A stretch of DNA of 64,000 bases from Variovorax paradoxus (GTDB taxonomy: Bacteria > Pseudomonadota > Gammaproteobacteria > Burkholderiales > Burkholderiaceae_C): positions 186,001 to 250,000 of the forward strand of contig NZ_CP046622.1 in assembly GCF_009755665.1 (NCBI RefSeq), written 5' to 3'. A model generated the notes under the pieces. It made no database searches. It was given only the letters and a program-made list of their open reading frames with translations, and was not told the DNA's origin. Of this stretch, positions 46,610 to 54,139 are shown in pieces. Position numbers and translations under genes: made by a program. The stretch's first letter is position 1; every line of letters begins with the position of its first letter.

Positions 46610-47655
46610 GAGTCGAAGAACTTCTGGACAAGATTCGGCATGGCGAACCAGTGGTCAAGGCGAGTCTCGCGGGTCAGGACCTCAGCGGCGTCGACTTGGC
46701 GGGGGCACAGATGGAGCACGTCGACTTGAGTCGGACGAATCTGCGTGGCGCGAGCCTCGACGACAGTTCACTGGCGCAATGCAACTTCGATCACGCAGAC
46801 CTGTCGGCGGCCAGCTTGAGAAGCGTGCGCGTGTTTCGGTGCCGGTTGGAGTCCGCGCAACTCGGCCGCGCGTTCATGCAGGACGCCAACTTCTTCGAGT
46901 CTTCGCTGGCTCGTGCGGATTTCGGGAAAGCGCAAATGGAGCGCGTGGCTTTTGTCAGATGCGAGCTCGGGCATGCTGTGTTGAAGCCGGCCATTTGCGA
47001 TCAGATCGTCATCACCGAATCACGGGTCGATCAGCTCGATTGCCGCGGGGCACAGCTTTTGCACCTGATGTTCTTTCGCATGGATCTGCGCACGGTGGAG
47101 TTCGCCCAGGCCCAATGCGATGGTTCGATCCTGATGGAGTGCAATCTCGAAGGTCAGCGCTTGCCGCACACCGCCTTCTTGCGTTGCCAGTTCACCGACA
47201 GCGCGATGGCAGGTGTCGATTTCAGCGGCGCCGTGCTGACCCAGAGCAACTTCAAGGGCGCCGTGCTGACCAAGGCGAACTTCAGCGGAGTGGATGCCGC
47301 CCAGGCGATGTTCCCGGAGGCCGATCTGCGTGAAGCGAATTGCAGCGATGCCATCTTCGATCAGTCGATCTGGGCCGACGCCAAACTCGAAGGTGCCGAT
47401 TTCAGCCGCTCGCGTCTGCCGCTGAGCGTGTTCCATCGTGCGCAGGCCAGTGGTGCCAGCTTTCGCGACGCGGACCTGCAGGATGCTGATTTTTCCTACG
47501 CCCAACTTCATTCCGCGGACTTGCGCGATGCACGTTTTCTGCGCACCCGCTTTCATCGGGCCGCGCGCGCAGATGCGCGTTTATCGGGAAGCGGTGGGAT
47601 CATCGAAAACGATCCGGAGCTGTTCAAGGCTCAAGAGATCATTCCGCCGCGCTGA
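46606..47655 (+). CDS. Pentapeptide repeat protein of the VgrG-loading module
   Basis: A 349-residue protein built almost wholly of pentapeptide repeats from about residue 20 to 335 (SLAGQDLSGVDLAGAQMEHV, DFSGAVLTQSNFKGAVLTKA). No catalytic motif or signal peptide is seen. The start overlaps the DUF2169-pentapeptide gene by 4 bases, so both helical proteins are made together and may act as a pair. In related loci such proteins sit between DUF2169 and DUF3540 genes and are presumed structural or chaperone-like; they are not the gyrase-protecting Qnr type by any visible feature. Confidence 0.85.
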   Translation: MRVEELLDKIRHGEPVVKASLAGQDLSGVDLAGAQMEHVDLSRTNLRGASLDDSSLAQCNFDHADLSAASLRSVRVFRCRLESAQLGRAFMQDANFFESSLARADFGKAQMERVAFVRCELGHAVLKPAICDQIVITESRVDQLDCRGAQLLHLMFFRMDLRTVEFAQAQCDGSILMECNLEGQRLPHTAFLRCQFTDSAMAGVDFSGAVLTQSNFKGAVLTKANFSGVDAAQAMFPEADLREANCSDAIFDQSIWADAKLEGADFSRSRLPLSVFHRAQASGASFRDADLQDADFSYAQLHSADLRDARFLRTRFHRAARADARLSGSGGIIENDPELFKAQEIIPPR

Positions 47656-47708
47656 TACCGCCAGGCCTGTCCGTTCCACTGTTTACCCATCGAGACAAGG
47701 AAATCTCC

Positions 47709-48353
47709 ATGACAGTCGTTTCACTGCACAAGGCCTCGAAGCTGACGGCTCCGGTTCACTTCCAGGGGGTGGTCGCCGCATTGCTGCCGGATGGACGTGT
47801 CACCGTCGGCGACGAGCAGGGTGATGTCTGGGTCTGCCGGCGCGCGGCGAGCTGCCTGCTCAAACCGGCCAGCGGCGATACCGTGTTGGTGTCCGGTCCC
47901 GACAGCGCACGAGCCTACCTGATTGCCGTGATCGAGCAGGCCGATGCGTCGTCAAGCTGCATCGAGGCGGCGGGCGACGTCACCTTTGCGTCTGCCGGCA
48001 GCGGCCGGGTGACCATCGCGAGTGCCTCGGAGCTCAGGCTTCGCGCGGACAAGCGCTTCGTACTCAAGGCAGAAGAGGGCGAGTGCGACATCGGTGAACT
48101 GCGGCTGGTGACGCGCGCCGTGCAGGCCGCCGCCGGAAGCGTCCGGCTGGTCGGCAAGGTGTTCGAGACCGTGGCCGATCGCATCGTGCAGATGGCGCGC
48201 CAGACGCTGCGCCTGACGGATGAAGTCGACCAGGTGCGTGCCGGCCACATGGACTACAAGGCAAGCGAGACGGTGCGCATTCATGGCCACCACACGATGG
48301 TCACCGGCCAGGAGCTGGTGAAGGTGGACGCGGCTCAGATCCACATGGGCTAG
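47709..48353 (+). CDS. DUF3540 domain protein
   Basis: A 214-residue protein with the DUF3540 pattern, including a C-terminal repetitive beta region (LRLTDEVDQVRAGHMDYKA, IHGHHTMVTGQELVKVDAAQIHMG) that reads like a short VgrG-type beta-helix. This suggests it may extend or cap the spike or bind the DUF2169 protein. AAGGAAA precedes ATG 47709. It lies between the pentapeptide gene (53 bases) and the DUF4150 gene (15 bases). Function of the family is not proven. Confidence 0.85.
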   Translation: MTVVSLHKASKLTAPVHFQGVVAALLPDGRVTVGDEQGDVWVCRRAASCLLKPASGDTVLVSGPDSARAYLIAVIEQADASSSCIEAAGDVTFASAGSGRVTIASASELRLRADKRFVLKAEEGECDIGELRLVTRAVQAAAGSVRLVGKVFETVADRIVQMARQTLRLTDEVDQVRAGHMDYKASETVRIHGHHTMVTGQELVKVDAAQIHMG

Positions 48354-48368
48354 ACGAGGAGATACCAG

Positions 48369-48749
48369 ATGTTTGCCAATTGCCAGCTCATGGGAATGGA
48401 CATGGCGTTCCCCGACGTCTGCAAGACGCCGGTGCCCATTCCATACCCGAACATGGCCCTGGGGCCAATGGCTGTTCCGAATGCCTGGAACATCCTCTTC
48501 ATGGCGATGCCTGCGCACAACATGGCGACGACCACGCCCATCACCCTGGGGGATCAGCCCGGGGTACTGGGCGGCGTTGTGTCGCAGACGTTCATGCAGC
48601 AATCGCGTCATGTGACAGGCGCGTTCACCGTGCTTCTCAAGGGTACGCCGGCCACGCGGGTCACCAGCATCACGGTGCAGAACCGCTGCAACATGGTGGG
48701 CATGCGCATCGTGCCGAGCCAGTTCAAGGTGCTGATGCTGGCACCCTGA
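48369..48749 (+). CDS. PAAR-like DUF4150 protein, no toxin domain
   Basis: A 126-residue protein consisting of little more than the DUF4150 PAAR-like fold (DVCKTPVPIPYPNMA, LGDQPGVLGGVVSQTFM, GTPATRVTSITVQN). Such proteins form the sharp tip on VgrG. Many homologues carry a C-terminal toxin; here the protein stops right after the tip fold, so any effector would have to be a separate partner. It is the last gene of the first plus-strand T6SS block and converges with the phosphatase gene 26 bases away, leaving no room for an effector or immunity gene. Confidence 0.88.
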   Translation: MFANCQLMGMDMAFPDVCKTPVPIPYPNMALGPMAVPNAWNILFMAMPAHNMATTTPITLGDQPGVLGGVVSQTFMQQSRHVTGAFTVLLKGTPATRVTSITVQNRCNMVGMRIVPSQFKVLMLAP

Positions 48750-48775
48750 AGAGGGCACGAGGGGCAGCAGGACAG

Positions 48776-49582
48776 TCAGGCGGGCCGCGCCGTCCCCGCC
48801 AGCGTCACCTGCTGCGGAAACCCCACCCACACGGCAAGTGCCGAGTAGTTGTCGCGCGATTCGTCGGCCTTGGCTTCTGCCGCGCGCCGCAGCAGTGCGA
48901 GCCACTCTTCGGCGCTGTCGGCGAGCTGCAGCGAGCGTTCCATCACTTGCTGCGAAATAAGCTGCCACAGGCCGTCGGTGCACAGCAAAAATGCATCGCC
49001 ATCGGCGAGCCGCTGCGGCGTTGACACAGTGGTTTCGGCTGTGGCTCTTGCGCCCAGCGCGCGGTACAGCAGGTTGGTCTTCACCAGCCGCTCGCCGCCG
49101 TTGGCTCCGTTGCCGAGGGCCGCTTCGCCGGAGCGCTCCGACAGGCTGTGGTCTTCGGTGCGCTGCATCAGCGCGCCGCGGCGAAACCAGTAGAGGCGGC
49201 TGTCGCCCACGTGGGCCCAGCAGGCCTGGCCGCTGGTGCGGTCGACGAAGAGCGAGACGATGGTCGCGCTCATCCTGCTCTGGTCGGCGAGCTCTCGCTG
49301 CTTGGCAAGAATGGCGTCGTTGGCGGCCTTCACCGCATGCTGGATGTCTTCTTTTTCGACCGACGGGTTGTCGACGAAGGTGTTGAGCGCGGTGTCGACC
49401 GCAATGCGCGCGGCCAGCTCGCCGCCCGCGTTGCCGCCCACGCCGTCGCTCACGACGAAGCAGGCGTTGTATTCGTCGAGGTGGTAGCCGATGGCGTCCT
49501 GGTTGCCGCTGCGTTCGCCCACGCAGGAGAACTGCGAGGTGGAAATGGGGACCGCGAAAGCACGAGGGGTGGTTTCAAGCAC
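48776..49582 (-). CDS. pppA: PP2C-type Ser/Thr phosphatase of the T6SS (PppA-like)
   Basis: A 268-residue metal-dependent phosphatase. The PP2C metal-binding motifs are visible: SGNQDAIG, VVSDGVGGNAGGE, HVGDSRLYWFR and the C-terminal DNYSALAV. It should reverse the action of the kinase encoded at 59937-62018 on the FHA protein and so silence secretion, as PppA does in the Pseudomonas H1 system. It overlaps tagH by 8 bases on the same strand, so the two are coupled. No membrane segment is present. Confidence 0.9.
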   Translation of the reverse strand: MLETTPRAFAVPISTSQFSCVGERSGNQDAIGYHLDEYNACFVVSDGVGGNAGGELAARIAVDTALNTFVDNPSVEKEDIQHAVKAANDAILAKQRELADQSRMSATIVSLFVDRTSGQACWAHVGDSRLYWFRRGALMQRTEDHSLSERSGEAALGNGANGGERLVKTNLLYRALGARATAETTVSTPQRLADGDAFLLCTDGLWQLISQQVMERSLQLADSAEEWLALLRRAAEAKADESRDNYSALAVWVGFPQQVTLAGTARPA

Positions 49583-51494
49583 GGCGTGCCTCCTTCAGTC
49601 GTTCCATTTCCTTGTCGTAGGCCTGCTGGAAGGCGCGGCCGAAGACGGCCTGGAAGTCGTCCTCGACGGCCGCCGTGGTTTCCGCATGCAGCTTCTGCAA
49701 CTGGCGCCATAGGCGTGCCTCGCGGCCGCCGGGCAGCAGCTTTTCGCCGAGGCCGCCGTCGTGCGGCGTGGCGTCGTTCAGCGCGCTGGGGTCGAAGCGC
49801 TTGAGCACGGTGAGCAGCGCGGCGCGCATGCCGGCCACCATGCCGAGCTGGTGCGACTGCAGGTCGCCGAGCGCGTCGTGCACGGCGGCTTCGGGCGACA
49901 GGAAGCCGGGCATGCGCGCGCCGAACATCTGCATGAGCACCGCGCGTCCGTTGGGAAGAATCTTGAACGGGTTGTTTTCCTCGTCGACGATCATCGTGAT
50001 CTCGGCACGCACTTCGCGCTTGAGCATGGCGCGCGACGAGAGCAGCTCTATGGTCCCGTCGGTGAACGCGCGCATGAGCCGGCCGAGTCGCCGCATGGCT
50101 TCGGCGTTCAGCGGCTGCTGGCCCGCGACGTCGGGTACGCCGGCGCCTTCGAGAAAGGCCCTGAAGAGTTCGTCCGATGAGGATGACGGCGAGGCGGGCG
50201 CTACCGTCGGTGCCACCGCGGCGGCCACCGGCGGGGGGACGACAGCCGGCGGAGGAGCAACAGGCTGGGGCGGCGGCGTCGCTGGCTCAGGCGGTGCAGC
50301 AGGTTTCGATGCCGATACTGCTGGTGCTGGTGCTGGTGCTGGTGTCGGTGCCTGCACCGGCACTGCAGCCACTTCCGCCTTCTTCGGCTTCGCCGCAGGC
50401 GGCGGATCGAAGGCCACCGGGTTCGGCGGCCTGAACTGCGCGGACACTTCCCGCGCATGGTTCGAATGGCTGTGCCCTTGCGGCGCGGCGGCCGGCCTGG
50501 CCAGCAGGTCGAGCGCAGGATGCACCTCGCGCAGCGGGTCTTCGTGGGTCAGCGCGGTCGGGCGCGGATCGGAAAGCGGCGAGGGCGCGTTGCTGTCGGC
50601 GGCAAAGAAAGAGAGCGGGTCCACGCCGCGCTTCAGCGCCACGTCGGACATGTCGGTGGCCGAGTGAGGGTTCAGCTCGGAGAGCGGATCGACCGGGTTC
50701 CTGCGCGCCTGCGAAGGCAGCTCGAATGGTTCGTGCGCCATGGGGTCGGGCATGGGCTCGGGCGCAGTCTTTTCGCGGCGCGGCGCATTTGCCAGGATGG
50801 CGTCCCAGTCGGCTGCGGACGGAATCTGCGAGGTGCCCGTGCGAGTGCTTGCCGGCGGCGGCACCGGTGCAAGCGGCGAAGCGAACGCTGGTGCGGCAGC
50901 AGGCGTCGCCGGCAATGGCGCGGGCGCAGGGGCTTCGGCGCGCGGCAGTGGCGATGCGGGCGGCGGCATTGCCACGGTGACAGGTTGCGCATCGCCGATG
51001 GGCAGCGCGCCGGCACCGAAGAGGTCGGAGAACACGTCGGAAACCGGCGCGGCCGGCAGCAGCGAATCCATGGGCGCTTGCGCCATCGCGCCGGCTACGG
51101 GGACATCGCGCACTGGCGCCGCCGGCGGTGGTGACGGCATCGGCATCATGGCTGCAACGGGTACGACTGCGGCCGTGCGATGGCCGCTTGCCGCTTCGAG
51201 CACATAGCTCCCGATGGTGACGCGGTCGCCATCGGCCACCGGCGATTCTTCCTCGTGCTGCAGCGTGCGTCCGTTCACGCTGATGGGCAGCACCGCGCTC
51301 ATGTTGCGAAGCACCTCGACGCCCTGCTCGTCGAAGCGCACAGTGGCCTGCAGGCGCGAGATCTGGCGCTGATCGTCGGGCAGCACCAGGTGGTTGTCGG
51401 GGCTGCGCCCGATGGTTCCGCCCGGCGCCGCGAGCAAGGCCGAAGGGCCCGATGTCACCGGCTTGCCGGCATGTTCGATCACCGTCCAACGCAT
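49575..51494 (-). CDS. tagH: T6SS FHA domain protein (TagH/Fha)
   Basis: A 639-residue regulator. The FHA domain occupies about residues 20-105 (GGTIGRSPDNHLVLPDD, ISRLQATV, SVNGRTL) and should bind phosphothreonine. The position usually held by histidine in the SxxHA motif of FHA domains is replaced (ISRLQA). A long Pro/Ala-rich disordered centre follows (about 110-430), then the T6SS-type FHA C-terminal domain (FRAFLEGAGVPD, NPFKILPNGRAVLMQMFG) to about 625. It is the substrate and scaffold of the kinase/phosphatase switch. It lies between the lipoprotein and the phosphatase genes. Confidence 0.92.
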   Translation of the reverse strand: MRWTVIEHAGKPVTSGPSALLAAPGGTIGRSPDNHLVLPDDQRQISRLQATVRFDEQGVEVLRNMSAVLPISVNGRTLQHEEESPVADGDRVTIGSYVLEAASGHRTAAVVPVAAMMPMPSPPPAAPVRDVPVAGAMAQAPMDSLLPAAPVSDVFSDLFGAGALPIGDAQPVTVAMPPPASPLPRAEAPAPAPLPATPAAAPAFASPLAPVPPPASTRTGTSQIPSAADWDAILANAPRREKTAPEPMPDPMAHEPFELPSQARRNPVDPLSELNPHSATDMSDVALKRGVDPLSFFAADSNAPSPLSDPRPTALTHEDPLREVHPALDLLARPAAAPQGHSHSNHAREVSAQFRPPNPVAFDPPPAAKPKKAEVAAVPVQAPTPAPAPAPAVSASKPAAPPEPATPPPQPVAPPPAVVPPPVAAAVAPTVAPASPSSSSDELFRAFLEGAGVPDVAGQQPLNAEAMRRLGRLMRAFTDGTIELLSSRAMLKREVRAEITMIVDEENNPFKILPNGRAVLMQMFGARMPGFLSPEAAVHDALGDLQSHQLGMVAGMRAALLTVLKRFDPSALNDATPHDGGLGEKLLPGGREARLWRQLQKLHAETTAAVEDDFQAVFGRAFQQAYDKEMERLKEARRA

Positions 51495-51552
51495 GGCATC
51501 TCCGTGTTCATGGCGAGCTGCGGTGTGCTGCCGCTCAAGGCGTTCCAGGCGC

Positions 51553-51954
51553 TCAACGCTTCATCCGCTTGGCAGCCTCGAACGCGGGGCCCCACACCGG
51601 GTGCTTGCGTTCGGCAACGCTCAGGTCGAAGTTGGGAAAGGCATCGAGCAACTTGCGGAACTGCGTGCGGCACTCGGCCACCTGGTTGGACACGCAGTAG
51701 CTGAACGCCTCGAGCTTCATCGCGTCGAGCCGCGTGCCGGGCTCCGCCGCATCGAACACCGAAACGCCGCCGCTCTTCAGTGTGGTGACGGCCTTGGCGT
51801 AGTCGCCTTCGTCATACGCCTGCTGCGCGCGTTCGAGCGTGGTGCGCGCCACTTGCTGGCTCAGGCGCTCGGGTTGCGGTTCGGGCGGAGGCGTGGTGGT
51901 GCAACCGGCAGCAAGAAATAAGGTGAGCGCCAAAGCAGGCAGACATGACTTCAA
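51553..51954 (-). CDS. TssQ-like T6SS-associated lipoprotein
   Basis: About 133 residues from a TTG at 51954, chosen because GGAG lies 6 bases upstream and the resulting leader (MKSCLPALALTLFLAAGC) is a clean lipoprotein signal with lipobox LAAGC; starts further upstream add an implausible basic extension. The mature part has a tetratricopeptide-like helical repeat (RTTLERAQQAYDEGDYAKAV). It matches the small outer-membrane lipoproteins called TssQ in burkholderial T6SS loci, whose role is not defined. First gene of the minus-strand block, divergent from tssJ. Confidence 0.75.
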   Translation of the reverse strand: MKSCLPALALTLFLAAGCTTTPPPEPQPERLSQQVARTTLERAQQAYDEGDYAKAVTTLKSGGVSVFDAAEPGTRLDAMKLEAFSYCVSNQVAECRTQFRKLLDAFPNFDLSVAERKHPVWGPAFEAAKRMKR

Positions 51955-52025
51955 TCTTCTCTCCAACCTTGCGAAAGGCAATGCTTGATAAGACACGCGA
52001 TGTTGCACGAGATATGCGACTCTGT

Positions 52026-52037
52026 TCGTGCGCACGA
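52026..52037. promoter_or_regulatory. Palindromic operator candidate between tssQ-like and tssJ
   Basis: TCGTGCGCACGA is a perfect 12-base palindrome in the 122-base divergent region, 40 bases before the tssJ start, and is followed by the AT-rich GATAATAT, a possible -10 for tssJ. A single regulator here could control both T6SS transcripts. Confidence 0.4.
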
Positions 52038-52076
52038 CTTCGATAATATAGGCCGCGAACCATTGAGGGAGATCTC

Positions 52077-52592
52077 ATGCATCGACGAACCTTGCTTCAA
52101 GGCGCACTTGCAACCGCACCGTTGTTTGGTGGCCTCAGTGGGTGCGCATCGACTGCGAAGTCATTGCCCACACCTTATGCAGTCACCATTCGCATCGACG
52201 ATGGCGTCAACCCCGACGGACGCGGCCAGCCGGCGCCGATTCTCGTCAAAGTCTTCGAACTGAAATCTTCCGGTAACTTCGAGACGGCAGACTACTTTGC
52301 ACTACAGGACCGCGATCGCGAAACGCTTCTGACGGAGCTCGTGAACGCCGACCAGGCCATCATGCGCAGCGGCGAAGAGCGTGTCTTCAAGCGGGAAGCA
52401 GGGCTCGACTCGCGTGCCATCGGCATCATCGCCGGCTATCGCAAGCTGGAGGCTTCACGCTGGCGCATCGTCTTGCCGCTCAAGGAGCCGAAGCAAACCA
52501 ATCTCTACAAGGTGTGGCAGTTTTCGCCGAGCGAGCAAAGCGTGCGAATCGCCATTCGCAAGACGGGCATCGAGTTACTACCAAGTCGTTAA
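52077..52592 (+). CDS. tssJ: T6SS outer-membrane lipoprotein TssJ
   Basis: A 171-residue lipoprotein. The leader MHRRTLLQGALATAPLF ends in lipobox LSGC, so Cys23 is lipidated. The mature part follows TssJ (APILVKVFELKSSGNFETADYFAL, then a loop and VWQFSPSEQSVRIAI). TssJ anchors TssM to the outer membrane. GAGGGAG precedes ATG 52077. The gene is divergent from the TssQ-like gene and separated from tssK by 162 bases with two hairpins, so tssJ and tssK may be expressed at different levels. The leader has a pair of arginines but no full twin-arginine motif. Confidence 0.92.
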   Translation: MHRRTLLQGALATAPLFGGLSGCASTAKSLPTPYAVTIRIDDGVNPDGRGQPAPILVKVFELKSSGNFETADYFALQDRDRETLLTELVNADQAIMRSGEERVFKREAGLDSRAIGIIAGYRKLEASRWRIVLPLKEPKQTNLYKVWQFSPSEQSVRIAIRKTGIELLPSR

Positions 52593-52615
52593 TTTCTCTG
52601 CTTTGTAGCTAAAAA

Positions 52616-52720
52616 GTGCGAGCAATTCGCACGAGAAATTCGGTGCAAAACGTAAGAAGCGCCGTGTAGCATCAGAGAAAAATAATGAATCAATAGGGAG
52701 GGCGTCAGCAAGCGCCTCCC
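52616..52720 (+). promoter_or_regulatory. Structured leader upstream of tssK (two hairpins)
   Basis: GTGCGA/TCGCAC at 52616-52632 forms a 6-base stem, and GGGAGG[G]CG with CGCCTCCC at 52696-52720 forms an 8-pair stem with one bulged base. The second stem ends 22 bases before the AGGAGG ribosome-binding site of tssK. No T tract follows either stem on the plus strand. Confidence 0.4.
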
Positions 52721-52754
52721 GCTTCAGTGTGGGCACTCCCCAGGAGGTTCTTTG

Positions 52755-54131
52755 GTGACAGTTCGCAATCCGGGCGCTGGCAGGCAGGGCGCCCATCCGC
52801 AGGCGTTGGCGAATCGTGTGGTGTGGTCCGAAGGCATGTACCTGCGGCCTCAGCACTTCCAGCAACTGGAGCGCTATGTCGAGCAGTACGTCACTCGACG
52901 CACGGCGGGCCTGCAAGGTGCCTATTGGGGATGGCTTCACCTGGACATCGACCGCGACGCCTACGCGCTCGGGCGCGTGTCCTTGCTCGGCGGCGCGGGC
53001 GTGCTGCCCGACGGCACGCCGTTCTCGTTCGGCGCAGAAGATGCACCGCTTCCCTATGAAGTGCCGAGCGACCTGACGGACGAACTCATCGTTCTCGCAT
53101 TGCCGCTGCGCCGCACCGGCAGCGAAGAAGTCATCTTCTCGGAAGACGAAGGTTCGGCGGCGCGTTTCGGCGTGATCGAGCGCGAGGTGGCCGACGGCAA
53201 CGCGGTGGCGCTCGGCCCCGCGGTGCTGCAGCTCGCAAAGCCACGCCTGCGCCTGGCGCGCGCATCGTCGCTGTCGGCGGAGTGGCAGGCCATTGGCGCG
53301 GTGCGCGTCATAGAGCGCCGCACCGACCACAAGCTGGTGGTCGACGCCAACTACATTCCGCCGGTGCTCGATGCATCGGCGCACGCCATGCTGCGCAGCA
53401 TGATCGCCGAGCTGCACGGCCTGCTCACGCAGCGCTCCGAAGCCTTGGCATCGCGCCTTTCGCAGCCGGGCCGCGGCGGCGTGAGCGAGGTGTCGGACTT
53501 TCTCTTGCTCGAGCTGGTCAACCGCTATCTCGCAACCACATGGCATGCGCAGCAGGCGGTGCAGGTGCACCCCGAGCAGCTGTTCACCGATTGGCTCAAG
53601 CTGGCCTGCCATCTCGCCACGCACACCTCGCCCACGCGGCGCCCGGTGGTGTGGCCGGTGTACGACCACGACAACCTCAACGAGAGCATCCGTCCGCTGA
53701 TGGAAGAGCTGCGGCGCTCGCTGTCGGCGGTGCTCGAGCAGAGCGCCATCGCCATCGAGCTCGAAGAGCGCAGCCACGGCGTGCGCGTGGGCCGCATGCC
53801 CGACCCCGTGCTGGTGCGCAACGCGGGCTTCGTGCTCGCAGTGCATGCGGACTTGCCCGCCGATGCCATCCAGCAGCGCTTTCCCACGCAGGTCAAGATC
53901 GGTTCGGTCGAGCGCATTCGCGACCTGGTGCAGCTGCAACTGCCCGGTGTCACGGTTCGTCCGCTGCCGGTGGCGCCGCGGCAGATTCCATACAACGCGG
54001 GCTACCACTATTTCGAGCTCGACAAGACCGGCGACATGTGGCGCCAGCTCGAAAAATCGGGCGGCGTAGCAATGCACCTGGCCGGTGACTTTCCAGGTCT
54101 GGCCATGGAGTTCTGGGCCATTCGTCCGTGA
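52755..54131 (+). CDS. tssK: T6SS baseplate-membrane adaptor TssK
   Basis: A 458-residue protein with the typical TssK start NRVVWSEGMYLRPQHFQQLERYVE (spanning about residues 18-42) and the C-terminal HYFELDKTGDMWRQLEKSGG region. TssK trimers link the baseplate to TssL and TssM. AGGAGG is 7 bases before GTG 52755; a TTG one codon earlier is too close to it. It overlaps the frame of tssL at its 3' end. Length is standard. Confidence 0.95.
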   Translation: MTVRNPGAGRQGAHPQALANRVVWSEGMYLRPQHFQQLERYVEQYVTRRTAGLQGAYWGWLHLDIDRDAYALGRVSLLGGAGVLPDGTPFSFGAEDAPLPYEVPSDLTDELIVLALPLRRTGSEEVIFSEDEGSAARFGVIEREVADGNAVALGPAVLQLAKPRLRLARASSLSAEWQAIGAVRVIERRTDHKLVVDANYIPPVLDASAHAMLRSMIAELHGLLTQRSEALASRLSQPGRGGVSEVSDFLLLELVNRYLATTWHAQQAVQVHPEQLFTDWLKLACHLATHTSPTRRPVVWPVYDHDNLNESIRPLMEELRRSLSAVLEQSAIAIELEERSHGVRVGRMPDPVLVRNAGFVLAVHADLPADAIQQRFPTQVKIGSVERIRDLVQLQLPGVTVRPLPVAPRQIPYNAGYHYFELDKTGDMWRQLEKSGGVAMHLAGDFPGLAMEFWAIRP

Positions 54132-54139
54132 GGGACCCT

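Noticed and set aside
46606..47655. Qnr/MfpA-type gyrase-protecting pentapeptide protein
   Set aside because: The gene is embedded in and translationally coupled to T6SS loading genes, and no Qnr-specific features are visible; a structural role is more likely.
48369..48749. DUF4150 protein as a toxin effector
   Set aside because: It ends immediately after the PAAR-like fold; there is no extra domain and no immunity gene follows.
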